Origin: Muricoccus harenae
Lineage (GTDB): Bacteria > Pseudomonadota > Alphaproteobacteria > Acetobacterales > Acetobacteraceae
Assembly (NCBI RefSeq): GCF_009848505.1
Contig: NZ_WWDL01000001.1
Coordinates: 248,001 to 312,000 of the forward strand
DNA: 64,000 nucleotides
Reading direction: 5' to 3'
The number at the start of each line of letters is the position of its first letter. The first letter of the stretch is position 1. Below, piece by piece: positions 1-8,058 of this stretch. Position numbers and translations under genes: made by a program. The notes below the pieces were generated by a model that did not search any database, was not told where the DNA came from, and was given only the letters and a program-made list of their open reading frames with translations.

Positions 1-1025
1 CTCTGCTCATAGGCCTCGGAGAGGACGAATTCGGGCTGCATCATGCGCACCGCGTCCTCGGTCATGTTGCCGTATTCGCCCGCGGCGAGGCGGCGGATGG
101 TGATGTCCGTCTGGTGGTCCCCCACCGCCAGCTCGGCGCCGGCCATGATCCGCTGGTAGGACGCATTCACCAGCCGCACGCGCCGGTCTGGCCCATAGAC
201 GCAGACGCCATGTGGCAGGGCGGAGAGCACGCCGTCCAGCAGCGTCGCCCGCTCCTGCGCCGCCTGCTCCGCGTGTGCCAGGGCGGTGACGTCGTTCACC
301 TCGGTCAGCAGGCCGCCTTCCGCAATTGGGCGGGCCCAGACCCGCAGCACCGAGCCATCCGGCCGGCAGCGGGTGAAACTGGCGGTTTCCAGGAGCCCGA
401 GGCGGTGGACTTCTTCCAGCTCCTCCGGGGTAAGGCCACTCAGCGCGTTCGTGTCGTGCAGGTCTTCGGACAGCGCGTAGCGCGTCATGCCGAGGTGCAG
501 CACGCCGGGCTTTGCCCCGAGGAGCTTTCCATAGGCCCCGTTGAAATAAGTCAGGCGAGCACGCTCGTCGCTGACCGAAACGCCGGTATCCAGGCGCTGC
601 AGGATGGCGTCGAGCAGAGCGGCATGTTCCACCGCCTCCGCCTCGGACCGCCGCACGTCGGTGACATCCACCGAAAGGCTCACGAAGCCGCCGCCGGGCA
701 GCGGCATGCTACTCAGGTCGTGCCAGCGGCCGAACTCATTGCGGGCCAGGCGCCGGTGCGGCCGTCGCCGGTCCAGTGCGGCGGCGCCCGCGGCGTGCTC
801 GGCGGGGTCGCCCGGGCCGTAATGCCCGCTACGGGCCAGCAACTCGGCCACCGCGGCCACCGGTGTGCCGGGCGGCAGTGGCGCCAGATCCTGCTGTGCC
901 TGCGCCCAGAGCGCGGGGTTGGCATAGACCAGCCGCGCCTCGCCGTCATAGATCGCGATGCCGGCCGGCAGCACATCCAAGACGGCGCTTGGCAGGGAAT
1001 CGCGGGGCGGTTGGGGCTTGCTCAA
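1..1025 (-). CDS. Multi-PAS sensor protein, 3' part cut by window edge
   Basis: An open frame of 341 codons runs on the minus strand from a TTG at 1025 to the window edge without a stop. I read three successive PAS-like segments: LDVLPAGIAIYDGEARLVYA near the start, LQRLDTGVSVSDERARLTYF around residue 125, and LSALPHGVCVYGPDRRVRLV around residue 245. This is the PAS_7 pattern seen at the front of sensor kinases and cyclic-di-GMP enzymes. The TTG overlaps the stop of the haem A synthase gene as TTGA, which suggests translational coupling; a GTG 17 codons further in is the alternative start. The output domain lies outside the window, so whether this is a histidine kinase or a diguanylate cyclase is unknown. 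Confidence 0.75.
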   Translation of the reverse strand, partial: MSKPQPPRDSLPSAVLDVLPAGIAIYDGEARLVYANPALWAQAQQDLAPLPPGTPVAAVAELLARSGHYGPGDPAEHAAGAAALDRRRPHRRLARNEFGRWHDLSSMPLPGGGFVSLSVDVTDVRRSEAEAVEHAALLDAILQRLDTGVSVSDERARLTYFNGAYGKLLGAKPGVLHLGMTRYALSEDLHDTNALSGLTPEELEEVHRLGLLETASFTRCRPDGSVLRVWARPIAEGGLLTEVNDVTALAHAEQAAQERATLLDGVLSALPHGVCVYGPDRRVRLVNASYQRIMAGAELAVGDHQTDITIRRLAAGEYGNMTEDAVRMMQPEFVLSEAYEQ

Positions 1026-2116
1026 GCGGGTAGTCGCATGCGGGGCCGGCGCAGCGCGTGCAGCAGGATCAGCGCGGCGCCTAGCACGGCCACGGCCACC
1101 GTCTGGTGCAGCGTGCCGAGCCAGACGGGCACGACATGCAGCAGCGTGGCGACCCCGAGCCCGTATTGCAGCATCACCACCCCCGTGAACCCCATGGCAG
1201 CCGCCCGCGCGGTGCCGGCGGGCAGCCGAAGCAGGGCAAGGACGCCCAGCGCCAACACCGCCAGCCCGGCCAGCGTCGCGAGCAGACGGTGGTTGAACTG
1301 CACGGCAGCGACGTTCGCAACAAGGTTGCGCGAGAATGGCGTCAGCGCGCCATAGCCTTCCGGCACGATCCGGCCGCCCATTAGCGGAAAGGTGTTGTAG
1401 TCGAGCCCCGCCTTGATCCCGGCGACGAAGCCGCCGGCCAGCATTGCCAGCACGACGAGCCCCGCGGCAGCATGGGCGAGGGGGCGCAGCGCCCGCGCAC
1501 CGGGCAGGTCACCCCCCGATTCGGGCCGCGGCCGCAGCAGGGAGAGGGCGGTCCAGAGCAGCATGGCGAAGAGCAGCAGCGCCAGGCCCAGATGGATCAC
1601 CAGCCGCCAAGGGGAGACCGCGGTCCGGTCTGCCTCAAAGCCAGAGGCGACCATGAACCAGCCCACCGCTCCCTGCAGCCCGCCCAGCGCCAGCAGCAGC
1701 AGGAGCCGCTTGCCGTAGCCCTTCGGAATGGCGCCGCGCAGCCAGAACCATGCGAGCCCAACCGCATAGACGAGGCCGATCAGCCGCCCCCAGAGCCGGT
1801 GGGTCCACTCCAGCCAGAAGATGCCCTTGAAGCCCTCCAGCCCGAAGCCGCGGTTCACCAGCTCATATTGCGGGATGGTGCGGTACAGCTCGTAGAGGCG
1901 GTGCCACTCCGCCTCGCTCATCGGCGGCAGGGTGCCGCGCAGCGGGGCCCATTCCATGATGGACAGGCCTGAGCCGGTCAGGCGCGTTGCGCCGCCGAGC
2001 GCGACCATCACCCAGACCATGAGCGCGACGGCGAGCAGCCACCAGGCCACGGCGCGGGTGCGGCCGGCTGGGGTGGCAGCGGTGCTGAGATAGGAGGGCT
2101 GGGCGTCGAGGGGCAT
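1022..2116 (-). CDS. ctaA: Haem A synthase (CtaA/COX15 family)
   Basis: An integral membrane protein of 364 residues that converts haem O to haem A for aa3-type cytochrome oxidase. The family hallmarks are visible: GGATRLTGSGLSIMEW in the first periplasmic loop, and four histidines in helices at EWTHRLWGR, VIHLGLAL, QFNHRLLA and TLHQTVAV, which in COX15 proteins ligate the two haems. About eight hydrophobic helices are present. I chose the ATG at 2116 (MPLDAQPSYL); an upstream ATG at 2179 would add a hydrophilic leader with no family counterpart. The gene is transcribed away from the glycosyltransferase at 2290 and its stop overlaps the PAS gene start. Confidence 0.92.
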   Translation of the reverse strand: MPLDAQPSYLSTAATPAGRTRAVAWWLLAVALMVWVMVALGGATRLTGSGLSIMEWAPLRGTLPPMSEAEWHRLYELYRTIPQYELVNRGFGLEGFKGIFWLEWTHRLWGRLIGLVYAVGLAWFWLRGAIPKGYGKRLLLLLALGGLQGAVGWFMVASGFEADRTAVSPWRLVIHLGLALLLFAMLLWTALSLLRPRPESGGDLPGARALRPLAHAAAGLVVLAMLAGGFVAGIKAGLDYNTFPLMGGRIVPEGYGALTPFSRNLVANVAAVQFNHRLLATLAGLAVLALGVLALLRLPAGTARAAAMGFTGVVMLQYGLGVATLLHVVPVWLGTLHQTVAVAVLGAALILLHALRRPRMRLPA

Positions 2117-2289
2117 GGTGTCCGGCAGATGGGGGCAGCCACGGGCGGCGCGCAACCGCAGGGAAGTATGGTCCGGCATGCTGGGCAAGGGGCGGATGTC
2201 CGCGGGTCCGCCGGGCACTTGTGGCGTCTTAACGGCTTTGGGGCCAGCGCTGGACGTGCCCCCCGCCCCCTGCTACCCCCCGCCGCCGC

Positions 2290-3096
2290 ATGTCCCCGCC
2301 CCTTTCTCCGCCCGACCGCCAGGCGCACGGCGCCCCGGCCGCCGGCGGGCCGCCGGCCGATGCCCTGGCCGGCCCCCTGATCAGCGTGGTCGTGCCGGTG
2401 CGGAACGAGGCGCCGAACGTGGCCCCGCTCGTGGCCGAGATCACCGCCGCCCTGGCCGGCGTGCCGCATGAGATCATCTATGTGGATGACGGCTCGACCG
2501 ACGGCACCGCCGAGGCCGTGTACGCCGCCCCGGCACCGGTGCGGCTGCTCCGCCACGCCGCCTCCTGCGGCCAGTCGGCGGCCATTGTCACCGGCATCCG
2601 CGCGGCACAGGCTCCCTGGATCGCCACGCTGGATGGCGACGGGCAGAACGACCCGGCCGACATCCCCCGCCTCTGGGCCCGTGCCCAGGTGGAGGGCGGC
2701 GACACTCTGGTGGCCGGCTGGCGCACCACGCGGAAGGACACGGCCACGAAGCGTTTCACCAGCCGCATCGCAAACCGTGTGCGGGCGCGGCTGCTGGGGG
2801 ATGCCACCCCGGATACGGGCTGCGGGCTGAAGGTCTTCCCGCGCGAGCTGTTCCTGGCGCTTCCGCATTTCGACCATATGCACCGCTTCCTGCCCGCGCT
2901 GGTTCTGCGCGGCGGTGGGCGGGTCGTGAGCGAGCCGGTGGGCCATCGCCCGCGCACGCGGGGCGTTTCGAAATACGGTACGCTGGACCGGCTGGCGGTC
3001 GGCATCGTGGACCTCTTCGGCATGATCTGGCTGCAGCGCCGCTGGACGCGTCCGCGCCTTCTGCCGGACGAGCCCGCCGCCCGGGGGCCGGGGTGA
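2290..3096 (+). CDS. Family 2 glycosyltransferase (DPM1-like)
   Basis: A 268-residue GT-A fold glycosyltransferase. ISVVVPVRNEAPNV opens the nucleotide-sugar binding domain, followed by YVDDGSTDGT and the DxD-type metal site LDGDGQNDP. KRFTSRIANR and the RTRGVSKYG segment match dolichol/undecaprenyl-phosphate sugar transferases. There is no C-terminal membrane domain, unlike ArnC or GtrB, so it is the short DPM1-like form. The likely role is loading a sugar onto a polyprenyl phosphate carrier at the inner face of the membrane; the sugar cannot be told from sequence. Its stop overlaps the next start as GTGA, so it is probably coupled to the VTT-domain membrane protein. Confidence 0.85.
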   Translation: MSPPLSPPDRQAHGAPAAGGPPADALAGPLISVVVPVRNEAPNVAPLVAEITAALAGVPHEIIYVDDGSTDGTAEAVYAAPAPVRLLRHAASCGQSAAIVTGIRAAQAPWIATLDGDGQNDPADIPRLWARAQVEGGDTLVAGWRTTRKDTATKRFTSRIANRVRARLLGDATPDTGCGLKVFPRELFLALPHFDHMHRFLPALVLRGGGRVVSEPVGHRPRTRGVSKYGTLDRLAVGIVDLFGMIWLQRRWTRPRLLPDEPAARGPG

Positions 3097-3809
3097 GGGC
3101 CGCCGTGAGCGCCGCGCGCGGCACGCCGGCCACCCGCACACGCCGCGCCCTGGGTGCCGCCGGGCGGATGGCCGTGCTGGCCGCCGGGCTCGGCGTCGCC
3201 GGGTGGATCATCCGCACGCTCGGCTTGGCGCCGGGCGGCGAGACCGGCATGGAATGGGTGGATCACTGGATCCGCGGCCAGGGGCTGTGGGGCGAGGCGC
3301 TGTTCCTCCTGGCCGGCACAGCCGCCACGGCTGCCGGCCTGCCCCGGCAGGCGGTCGCCTTCCTTGGCGGCTATGCCTTCGGCGCGGCGATCGGCACGGC
3401 CCTGGCCCTGCTGGCGCAGCTTCTCGGCTGCGCGGTCTCCTTCGGCTGGGCGCGGCTGCTGGGGCGGGACTGGGCGGCGCGGCGGCTGGAAGGCCGCTTC
3501 GGCCGGCACCTGCGGCCGCTGCACAACCGGCTGGTCTCGAGTCCCTTTGGCGCCACCCTGGCGCTGCGCCTGCTGCCAGTGGGCAACAACCTGGCCCTGA
3601 ACCTGCTCGCTGGACTCTCCAGCGTGCGGCTCGTGCCCTATCTCGCCGGCTCGGCCCTTGGCTACCTCCCGCAGACCCTGGTCTTTGCGCTGCTCGGTGA
3701 TGGGGTGGCGGTGGACCGGACGGCGCAGCTTATCCTGGGCGCGTTGCTGTTCCTCGTCTCGGTCGCGCTCGGCGTCTGGCTGCTGAAGCGGGAACCGCCG
3801 GCGGGCTAG
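3093..3809 (+). CDS. VTT/DedA-like (TVP38/TMEM64) membrane protein
   Basis: A 238-residue membrane protein starting at a GTG inside the stop of the glycosyltransferase gene. It shows a first helix near residues 22-45, then the VTT-domain pattern with reentrant segments: AVAFLGGYAFGAAIGTALAL and later LRLLPVGNNLALNLLAGLSS and GSALGYLPQTLVFALLGDG, ending in a last helix and LLKREPPAG. VTT/DedA proteins are implicated in transbilayer movement of lipids, including polyprenyl phosphate. That fits a partner glycosyltransferase that needs carrier recycling, but this pairing is inference. The gene converges on the lipoprotein pair downstream. Confidence 0.82.
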   Translation: MRAAVSAARGTPATRTRRALGAAGRMAVLAAGLGVAGWIIRTLGLAPGGETGMEWVDHWIRGQGLWGEALFLLAGTAATAAGLPRQAVAFLGGYAFGAAIGTALALLAQLLGCAVSFGWARLLGRDWAARRLEGRFGRHLRPLHNRLVSSPFGATLALRLLPVGNNLALNLLAGLSSVRLVPYLAGSALGYLPQTLVFALLGDGVAVDRTAQLILGALLFLVSVALGVWLLKREPPAG

Positions 3810-3863
3810 CCCAGATACTGCTGGGCGGGCCGCCCCGGAGCGTGAAGCCGGCCGGGCTGCGCG

Positions 3864-4343
3864 CTAGTGCAGGCTGCCCCAGCGTGCAGTGGCAGGTTCC
3901 GCTGAGGCCCAGCGCCAGCGCTCGCCCTGGCGGCAGGCGGTGGTGAGGAACCACTTCCGTTCCTCGCCATCCTCCACCGAGAACAGCGCCTCGCGGCAGC
4001 GGGCGAGGGCCGTGTCCATCTCGCGCACCAGCCGGACCTCGCCCTGCTGGTTGCCGATCGGGATGTCGTGCTCGATGCGCCAGGGGCGCTGCTCACCGGG
4101 GGTGAGGTCGCCGATCACCTCGGCCACCGCATCCTGCTCCGCGCGCTGCCGGCTCCGCATGACCCAGTTGATGCCGGCCGCTGTCGCTGCCTGGGTTCCC
4201 ACGCCAACGCCATAGCCCACGGCCGGATTGGCGAAGGCGGCGCCGGTGGCGATCCCGGCCACGGCGCCCGTCAGCTCCGCCGCCGAGCCGCAGCCGGCCA
4301 GGGGCAGGAGGAGCAGCGCCGCCAAGGCATGGCGCGCCCTCAC
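3864..4343 (-). CDS. Putative lipoprotein, tandem paralogue B
   Basis: A 159-residue exported protein. From the GTG at 4343 it reads a basic start and a hydrophobic run ending in LLPLAGCGS, a lipobox with Cys as predicted lipidation site. A glycine/alanine-rich segment (IATGAAFANPAVGYGVGVG) follows, which could insert in or lie on a membrane, then a soluble domain ending in the motif RWRWASAEPATARWGSL. The gene to its left in transcription order encodes a clear paralogue with almost the same ending, and the two overlap as GTGA. No known family is recognised. The duplication and lipoprotein signals are seen directly; function is unknown. Confidence 0.75.
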   Translation of the reverse strand: MRARHALAALLLLPLAGCGSAAELTGAVAGIATGAAFANPAVGYGVGVGTQAATAAGINWVMRSRQRAEQDAVAEVIGDLTPGEQRPWRIEHDIPIGNQQGEVRLVREMDTALARCREALFSVEDGEERKWFLTTACRQGERWRWASAEPATARWGSLH

Positions 4344-4909
4344 TGCAGGCTGCCCCAGCGCTCCGTCGCGGGTTCGGCCGAGGCCCAGCGCCAGGCCGTG
4401 CCGTCCCGGCAGATGGTCGCCGTGTAGAAAGCGCGAGGCGGCGGCTCGTTCCGGCTGCCCGGTTCGGGATCGACCGAGAAGACGATCTCCTTGCAAGCGA
4501 TCGGCCCGGCGCCGATCAGCCGCGCCACAGTGACCTGGCCCTGCTCATCCGGCTCGATTGGCACGGAATGGCGGATAGACCAGCGGGCAACGCCGCCCAC
4601 GGGCAGCGGGCCTGCCGCCTCGGCCACCTGGGCCTGAGCCTGGCCATGGGCGCGCCGCTGCGCGTAATGCAACCCGGCCCGAGCCCCGGCCTGCACACCG
4701 AGGCCGATGCCGGTGGTCACGGTGGCGCTGGCGCCAATCGCATCGGCGATGGCCGCGCCCCCGAGACCGGCCGCGGCGGAGGTACCCTCCCCCAGCAGCT
4801 CACTGCAGGCGGGCAGGGTGGTGGCGGCGAGCGCCAGGAGCAGAAAGGCCCGGCAGGGCTTGAACGAATGGCAGCCCGTGATCGGGCCTTCCCGGCTTTC
4901 CTTCGTCAT
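4340..4909 (-). CDS. Putative lipoprotein, tandem paralogue A
   Basis: A 189-residue exported protein, first gene of the tandem pair. Starting at the ATG at 4909 (MTKESREG), a hydrophobic segment FLLLALAATTLPAC ends in a lipobox. A Gly/Ala-rich stretch follows, then a domain with ARWSIRHSVPIEP, where the paralogue has RPWRIEHDIPIG, and the C-terminal motif AWRWASAEPATERWGSL, nearly identical to its neighbour. A start at 4942 would add eleven residues. Cysteines in the C-terminal domain (IACKEI, TICRDG) line up with ARCREA and TACRQG in the paralogue and may form a disulfide. Family and function are not recognised. Confidence 0.75.
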   Translation of the reverse strand: MTKESREGPITGCHSFKPCRAFLLLALAATTLPACSELLGEGTSAAAGLGGAAIADAIGASATVTTGIGLGVQAGARAGLHYAQRRAHGQAQAQVAEAAGPLPVGGVARWSIRHSVPIEPDEQGQVTVARLIGAGPIACKEIVFSVDPEPGSRNEPPPRAFYTATICRDGTAWRWASAEPATERWGSLQ

Positions 4910-4957
4910 GCCCCCCGCATGCCGCATGCTGGCCAGCTTCACAACCGCCGGATGCCC

Positions 4958-5617
4958 TCAAGGCGGATTCAGCAACCCCAGCAGGCGCGTCAGCATGTCC
5001 CTCAGGTCCCATAGGGCGGGCGGGGCGGCCGGTGGGGCGGAGCCCTCTGGCTGGCGGGCCCGGAAACGCGCCAGGGCAGCCGTGGTGTCGGAAAGCCGCA
5101 GTTCCACTGGCTCGCGCATCGCCTGCGCCTCCGGCACGAGCATGCCACCCACCCGCACCAGCACGCGATCCGCCCGCGGCAGCTCGGCGGCGGCCCGTTC
5201 CAGGTCACCATCTCGCGGTGCGCAGACGACGGAGCGCCCCTCCAGCCCACAGGGCAGCTCAAAGAGGCGGTTGGGCGGGAAGCGCAGCTGCACCGTGCCG
5301 GCGATGGCCAGCGCCCCGCGTGCCGCGCCTTCCAGGGACAGGTCGCGCGCCGTCACTACCGGCACCAGCCGGCCGCCGCGATCTGCGATCTCCAGCGCCA
5401 GGGCCGCCAGCCCGGCCGAGGAGGGCTGCACCGGCTGGCTATGCAGCATCCGGCACTCCGAGCGGTCGGTCATCCGGTCCAGCGTGCAGGAGAGCAGCCA
5501 GGGGCCGATCGTCTCGGTGCCCTGGCCGGGCAGGGGGGCCTTGCCCTGGGCCTGGCTGGGGGACTGGGCCAGGCCGGGTGCGGCGAGCAGGAGGAGGAGG
5601 GCGACAAGCCGGATCAT
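4958..5617 (-). CDS. Secreted IalB-like protein
   Basis: A 219-residue periplasmic protein. The ATG at 5617 gives MIRLVALLLLLAAPGLAQSP, a clear signal peptide with an AQ cleavage site. The mature start GPWLLSCTLDRMTDRSECRM resembles the invasion-associated locus B (IalB) family, where a Trp and two cysteines sit in a similar arrangement near the N-terminus. A second Cys pair is in LPCGLEGRSVVCAP. IalB-like proteins are widespread in alphaproteobacteria and usually not virulence factors. Assignment to IalB is by motif resemblance only. The gene is divergent from the aldo/keto reductase, with about 75 bases between the starts. Confidence 0.6.
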   Translation of the reverse strand: MIRLVALLLLLAAPGLAQSPSQAQGKAPLPGQGTETIGPWLLSCTLDRMTDRSECRMLHSQPVQPSSAGLAALALEIADRGGRLVPVVTARDLSLEGAARGALAIAGTVQLRFPPNRLFELPCGLEGRSVVCAPRDGDLERAAAELPRADRVLVRVGGMLVPEAQAMREPVELRLSDTTAALARFRARQPEGSAPPAAPPALWDLRDMLTRLLGLLNPP

Positions 5618-5691
5618 GGCGCCCACATTCGCACGGAACCGCCCGCCTGAGTCGCGCGATCGCGCGAGTGCCGATGCGAAGGAAACCACCG

Positions 5692-6537
5692 ATGCCCCCG
5701 GAGCCCGCGAAGCGCGTCCACCTGCCCGATGGCACGGAAGTCCCCTCCCTCGGCCAGGGCACCTGGCACATGGGCGAGCGCGGCGCCGACCGGCGGGCGG
5801 AGGCGGATGCGCTGCGGCTGGGCCTCGATCTGGGCCTGACCCTGATCGACACGGCGGAGATGTATGCCGATGGCGGCGCCGAGGAGGTGGTGCGCGAGGC
5901 CATCGCGGGGCGGCGGGAGGAGGCTTTCCTGGTCAGCAAGGTCTATCCGCAGAACGCCTCCCGCGCCCGAATGGCCCGCGCCTGCGAGGCGAGCCTGCGC
6001 CGGATGGGTGTGGATGCGATCGACCTTTACCTCCTGCACTGGCGCGGCGGCGTGCCGCTGGCCGAGACAGTGGAGGCCTTCGAGCGGCTGATCGAGGCCG
6101 GGAAGATCCGCCGCTGGGGTGTCTTCAACCTCGATGTGGATGACCTGGAGGAACTGGGTGCCGCCCTGCCGGACTGCGCCACCGACCAGGTGCTCTACAA
6201 TCTCGAGGTGCGGGGGCCGGAATACGACCTGCTGCCCTTCTGCCGGGACCTGGGCATGCCGGTGATGGCCTATTCGCCGGTGGGGCAGGGCGGGCGGCTG
6301 CTGCGGAACCCGGCGCTGAAGGCCGTTGCTGCGCGTCACGGAACCGGCCCGGCCGCCATTGCTCTGGCCTTTACCCTGCGCCAACCGGGAGTGATCGCTA
6401 TACCGAAAGCCAGTGATCCCGCTCATCTGCGCGAGAATGCCGCAGCCCGGGACATTGTCCTGACGGAGCAGGACCTGCGGGATCTGGATGCCGCCTTCCG
6501 GCCGCCGAAGCGCAAACAGGCGCTGGCAATGCTGTAG
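5692..6537 (+). CDS. Aldo/keto reductase
   Basis: A 281-residue cytoplasmic NADPH-dependent oxidoreductase with a (beta/alpha)8 barrel. The catalytic tetrad is visible: Asp and Tyr in LIDTAEMYADG, Lys in FLVSKVYP and His in LYLLHWRGG. The cofactor region is AIPKASDPAHLRENA, with the Lys and Arg/Asn residues typical of the family. Length matches bacterial AKRs. I start at the ATG at 5692 because AAGGA lies about nine bases upstream; an in-frame ATG at 5674 is the alternative. Substrate cannot be deduced, and the neighbours give no pathway context. Confidence 0.9.
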   Translation: MPPEPAKRVHLPDGTEVPSLGQGTWHMGERGADRRAEADALRLGLDLGLTLIDTAEMYADGGAEEVVREAIAGRREEAFLVSKVYPQNASRARMARACEASLRRMGVDAIDLYLLHWRGGVPLAETVEAFERLIEAGKIRRWGVFNLDVDDLEELGAALPDCATDQVLYNLEVRGPEYDLLPFCRDLGMPVMAYSPVGQGGRLLRNPALKAVAARHGTGPAAIALAFTLRQPGVIAIPKASDPAHLRENAAARDIVLTEQDLRDLDAAFRPPKRKQALAML

Positions 6538-6540
6538 TCC

Positions 6541-6927
6541 TCAGTCCGCCGCATAGCCGGAGGTGGGCGAGACCACGCCGAGGCTCCGCATGGCATCCAC
6601 CAGATCCAGGGTCCGGAAGGGTTTGCGCAGGAAGCGCTCCTTCGGGCCGAAATGCCGGTCATTGGCATGGTCCGGGCGGCCGGTGAGATAGATGATCGGC
6701 AGATAGGGATGTCGCGCCTGGGCGGCCTTCGCGGCATCGAAGCCGTTCGGGCCGGGCCCGAGGTCAATATCGGTCAGCAGAAGTTCGCAGCCGCCGGCCG
6801 AATCGATCTGGGCAATGGCATCGTCCGCCGTGGCAGCCGGGCGCACGACGAAGCCCTCGGCCTCCATGATGTCCGTCAGGACATCTCGCACCAGATCGTC
6901 ATCTTCGAGCACCACCACGTTGTGCAT
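6541..6927 (-). CDS. Single-domain response regulator (receiver only)
   Basis: A 128-residue CheY-like receiver. The acidic pocket is EDDD near residues 8-11, the phospho-acceptor is D53 in LLTDIDLGPGPNG, the switch Thr is in IIYLTGRPD and the conserved Lys is in FLRKPF. No output domain follows, so it should act by protein-protein contact or as a phosphotransfer intermediate. No partner kinase is adjacent. An EcfG-like promoter lies 35 bases upstream, which would place it in the general stress regulon. The convergent aldo/keto reductase gene ends three bases away. Confidence 0.88.
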   Translation of the reverse strand: MHNVVVLEDDDLVRDVLTDIMEAEGFVVRPAATADDAIAQIDSAGGCELLLTDIDLGPGPNGFDAAKAAQARHPYLPIIYLTGRPDHANDRHFGPKERFLRKPFRTLDLVDAMRSLGVVSPTSGYAAD

Positions 6928-6961
6928 GGCTCGGTCCTACTTCTATCCGTCGTTCGCCTAA

Positions 6962-6989
6962 GTTAACGCCGCCGGCGCAAAAACGTTCT
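6962..6989 (-). promoter_or_regulatory. Candidate EcfG-type (general stress sigma) promoter
   Basis: Read on the minus strand, AGAAC (6989-6985) is followed after 16 bases by CGTTAAC (6968-6962). The alphaproteobacterial EcfG consensus is GGAAC-N16/17-CGTT, so there is one mismatch in the -35 element. The -10 element lies 35 bases before the ATG of the receiver gene, a sensible distance. The same CGTTAAC occurs in the candidate promoter at 48417-48445. Confidence 0.45.
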
Positions 6990-7068
6990 GCGACAAATTC
7001 CAACCCGTGGGCATGACGCAGGACTGTTGCCGCATATCCACTCCGCAGGACGGCGGCGTTCCGGACGT

Positions 7069-7086
7069 GATTCACCCGGGTGAATC
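7069..7086. promoter_or_regulatory. Perfect 18-bp palindrome, operator candidate
   Basis: GATTCACCCGGGTGAATC is its own reverse complement over all 18 bases. It sits in the 250-base gap between the divergent receiver gene (start 6927) and aspartate dehydrogenase gene (start 7179), about 92 bases upstream of the latter. A perfect two-fold symmetric site without loop or T-tract looks like a dimeric regulator binding site more than a terminator. No regulator gene is adjacent. Confidence 0.55.
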
Positions 7087-7178
7087 GCGCCGGCGGCCAG
7101 GACGGAGGTGACGCGCCCGCGAAAATCTGGTTCTCCGCTCGCCCGGGGCTCGCTCCGGACCGGACGAAAGGAAGCATG

Positions 7179-7985
7179 ATGAGCAGCAGACCGCCCTTGC
7201 GGGTGGCCGTGGCCGGGCTTGGCGCGGTCGGCATGGCGATGGTGGCGGCGCTGGAGGCCGGGCTGCCCGGCTGCGTCCTCGCCGCGGTTTCCGCGCGTGA
7301 CGTCGAGGCAGCGAAGGCGCGGCTGCCGCGCCCCGTCCCGGTCGTGCCGGTGGAGGAGCTGGAGCCCCTGGCCGATATCGTGGTGGAGGCCGCGCCCGCC
7401 GCCCTGCTGCCCGCCATCGCCGAGCCCTTCCTGCGCGCCGGCAAGGGCGTGGTGGTGCTGAGCGCCGGCGCCCTGTTGCGGAACGAGCATCTGATCGATC
7501 TGGCCCGCACGCATGGCGGACAGATCACCGTGCCCACCGGCGCGCTGATCGGGCTGGACGCGGTGGTGGCCGCCGCGGAGGGCACGATCCATTCCGTGCG
7601 CATGGTCACGCGCAAGCCGGTGCGCGGCCTCGTCGGCGCGCCCTATCTCGTCGAGAACAACATTGCCATCGAGGACATCCGCGAGCCGCTGCGGATCTTC
7701 AAGGGCACGCCGCGCGAAGCGGCGATCGGCTTCCCCGCCAATCTGAACGTGGCCGTCGCGCTGTCCCTCGCCGGGATCGGACCGGACCGCACGGAGCTGG
7801 AGATCTGGGCCGATCCGGCGCTGACCCGCAACACGCACCGCATCGAGGTGGAGGCGGATTCCGCGAGTTTCTCTATGTCGATCGAGAACATTCCGAGCGA
7901 GAATCCGAAGACCGGGCGCATCACCGCGCTTTCGGTCATCGCCTGCCTGCGCAAGATGGGCGCGCCGCTGCGGGTCGGGACCTGA
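7179..7985 (+). CDS. nadX: Putative L-aspartate dehydrogenase
   Basis: A 268-residue NAD(P)-dependent oxidoreductase. RVAVAGLGAVGMAMVAAL is a Rossmann dinucleotide-binding motif, VVEAAPAALL and VVVLSAGAL follow as in the family, and VPTGALIGLDAVVAA plus GFPANLNVAVALSLAG match the aspartate dehydrogenase (DUF108) catalytic domain. The enzyme converts L-aspartate to iminoaspartate/oxaloacetate and can feed NAD synthesis, or work in amino-acid breakdown. Two adjacent ATGs (7176, 7179) follow AAGGAAG; the second has the better spacing. The gene converges with a 2-hydroxyacid dehydrogenase gene. Substrate is inferred from family only. Confidence 0.82.
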   Translation: MSSRPPLRVAVAGLGAVGMAMVAALEAGLPGCVLAAVSARDVEAAKARLPRPVPVVPVEELEPLADIVVEAAPAALLPAIAEPFLRAGKGVVVLSAGALLRNEHLIDLARTHGGQITVPTGALIGLDAVVAAAEGTIHSVRMVTRKPVRGLVGAPYLVENNIAIEDIREPLRIFKGTPREAAIGFPANLNVAVALSLAGIGPDRTELEIWADPALTRNTHRIEVEADSASFSMSIENIPSENPKTGRITALSVIACLRKMGAPLRVGT

Positions 7986-7994
7986 CGTCGCGCG

Positions 7995-8035
7995 ACAACT
8001 CCGGGGGAGGCTTCGCCTCTCCCGGAGCGAGTTGT
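7995..8035. terminator. Bidirectional hairpin between convergent genes
   Basis: Arms 7995-8011 and 8015-8035 pair as ACAACT/AGTTGT plus CCGGGGGAGGC/GCCTCTCCCGG with one G-T pair, a short TTC loop and a four-base bulge (8026-8029). It lies between the stops of two convergent genes, so it can serve both. Confidence 0.65.
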
Positions 8036-8058
8036 GGTTCGTGCGGCGCTCGGCGCGA

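Noticed and set aside
4707-6143. Long plus-strand frame of 478 codons crossing the IalB-like gene and the aldo/keto reductase start
   Set aside because: It uses a different frame from the aldo/keto reductase and has no coherent domain.
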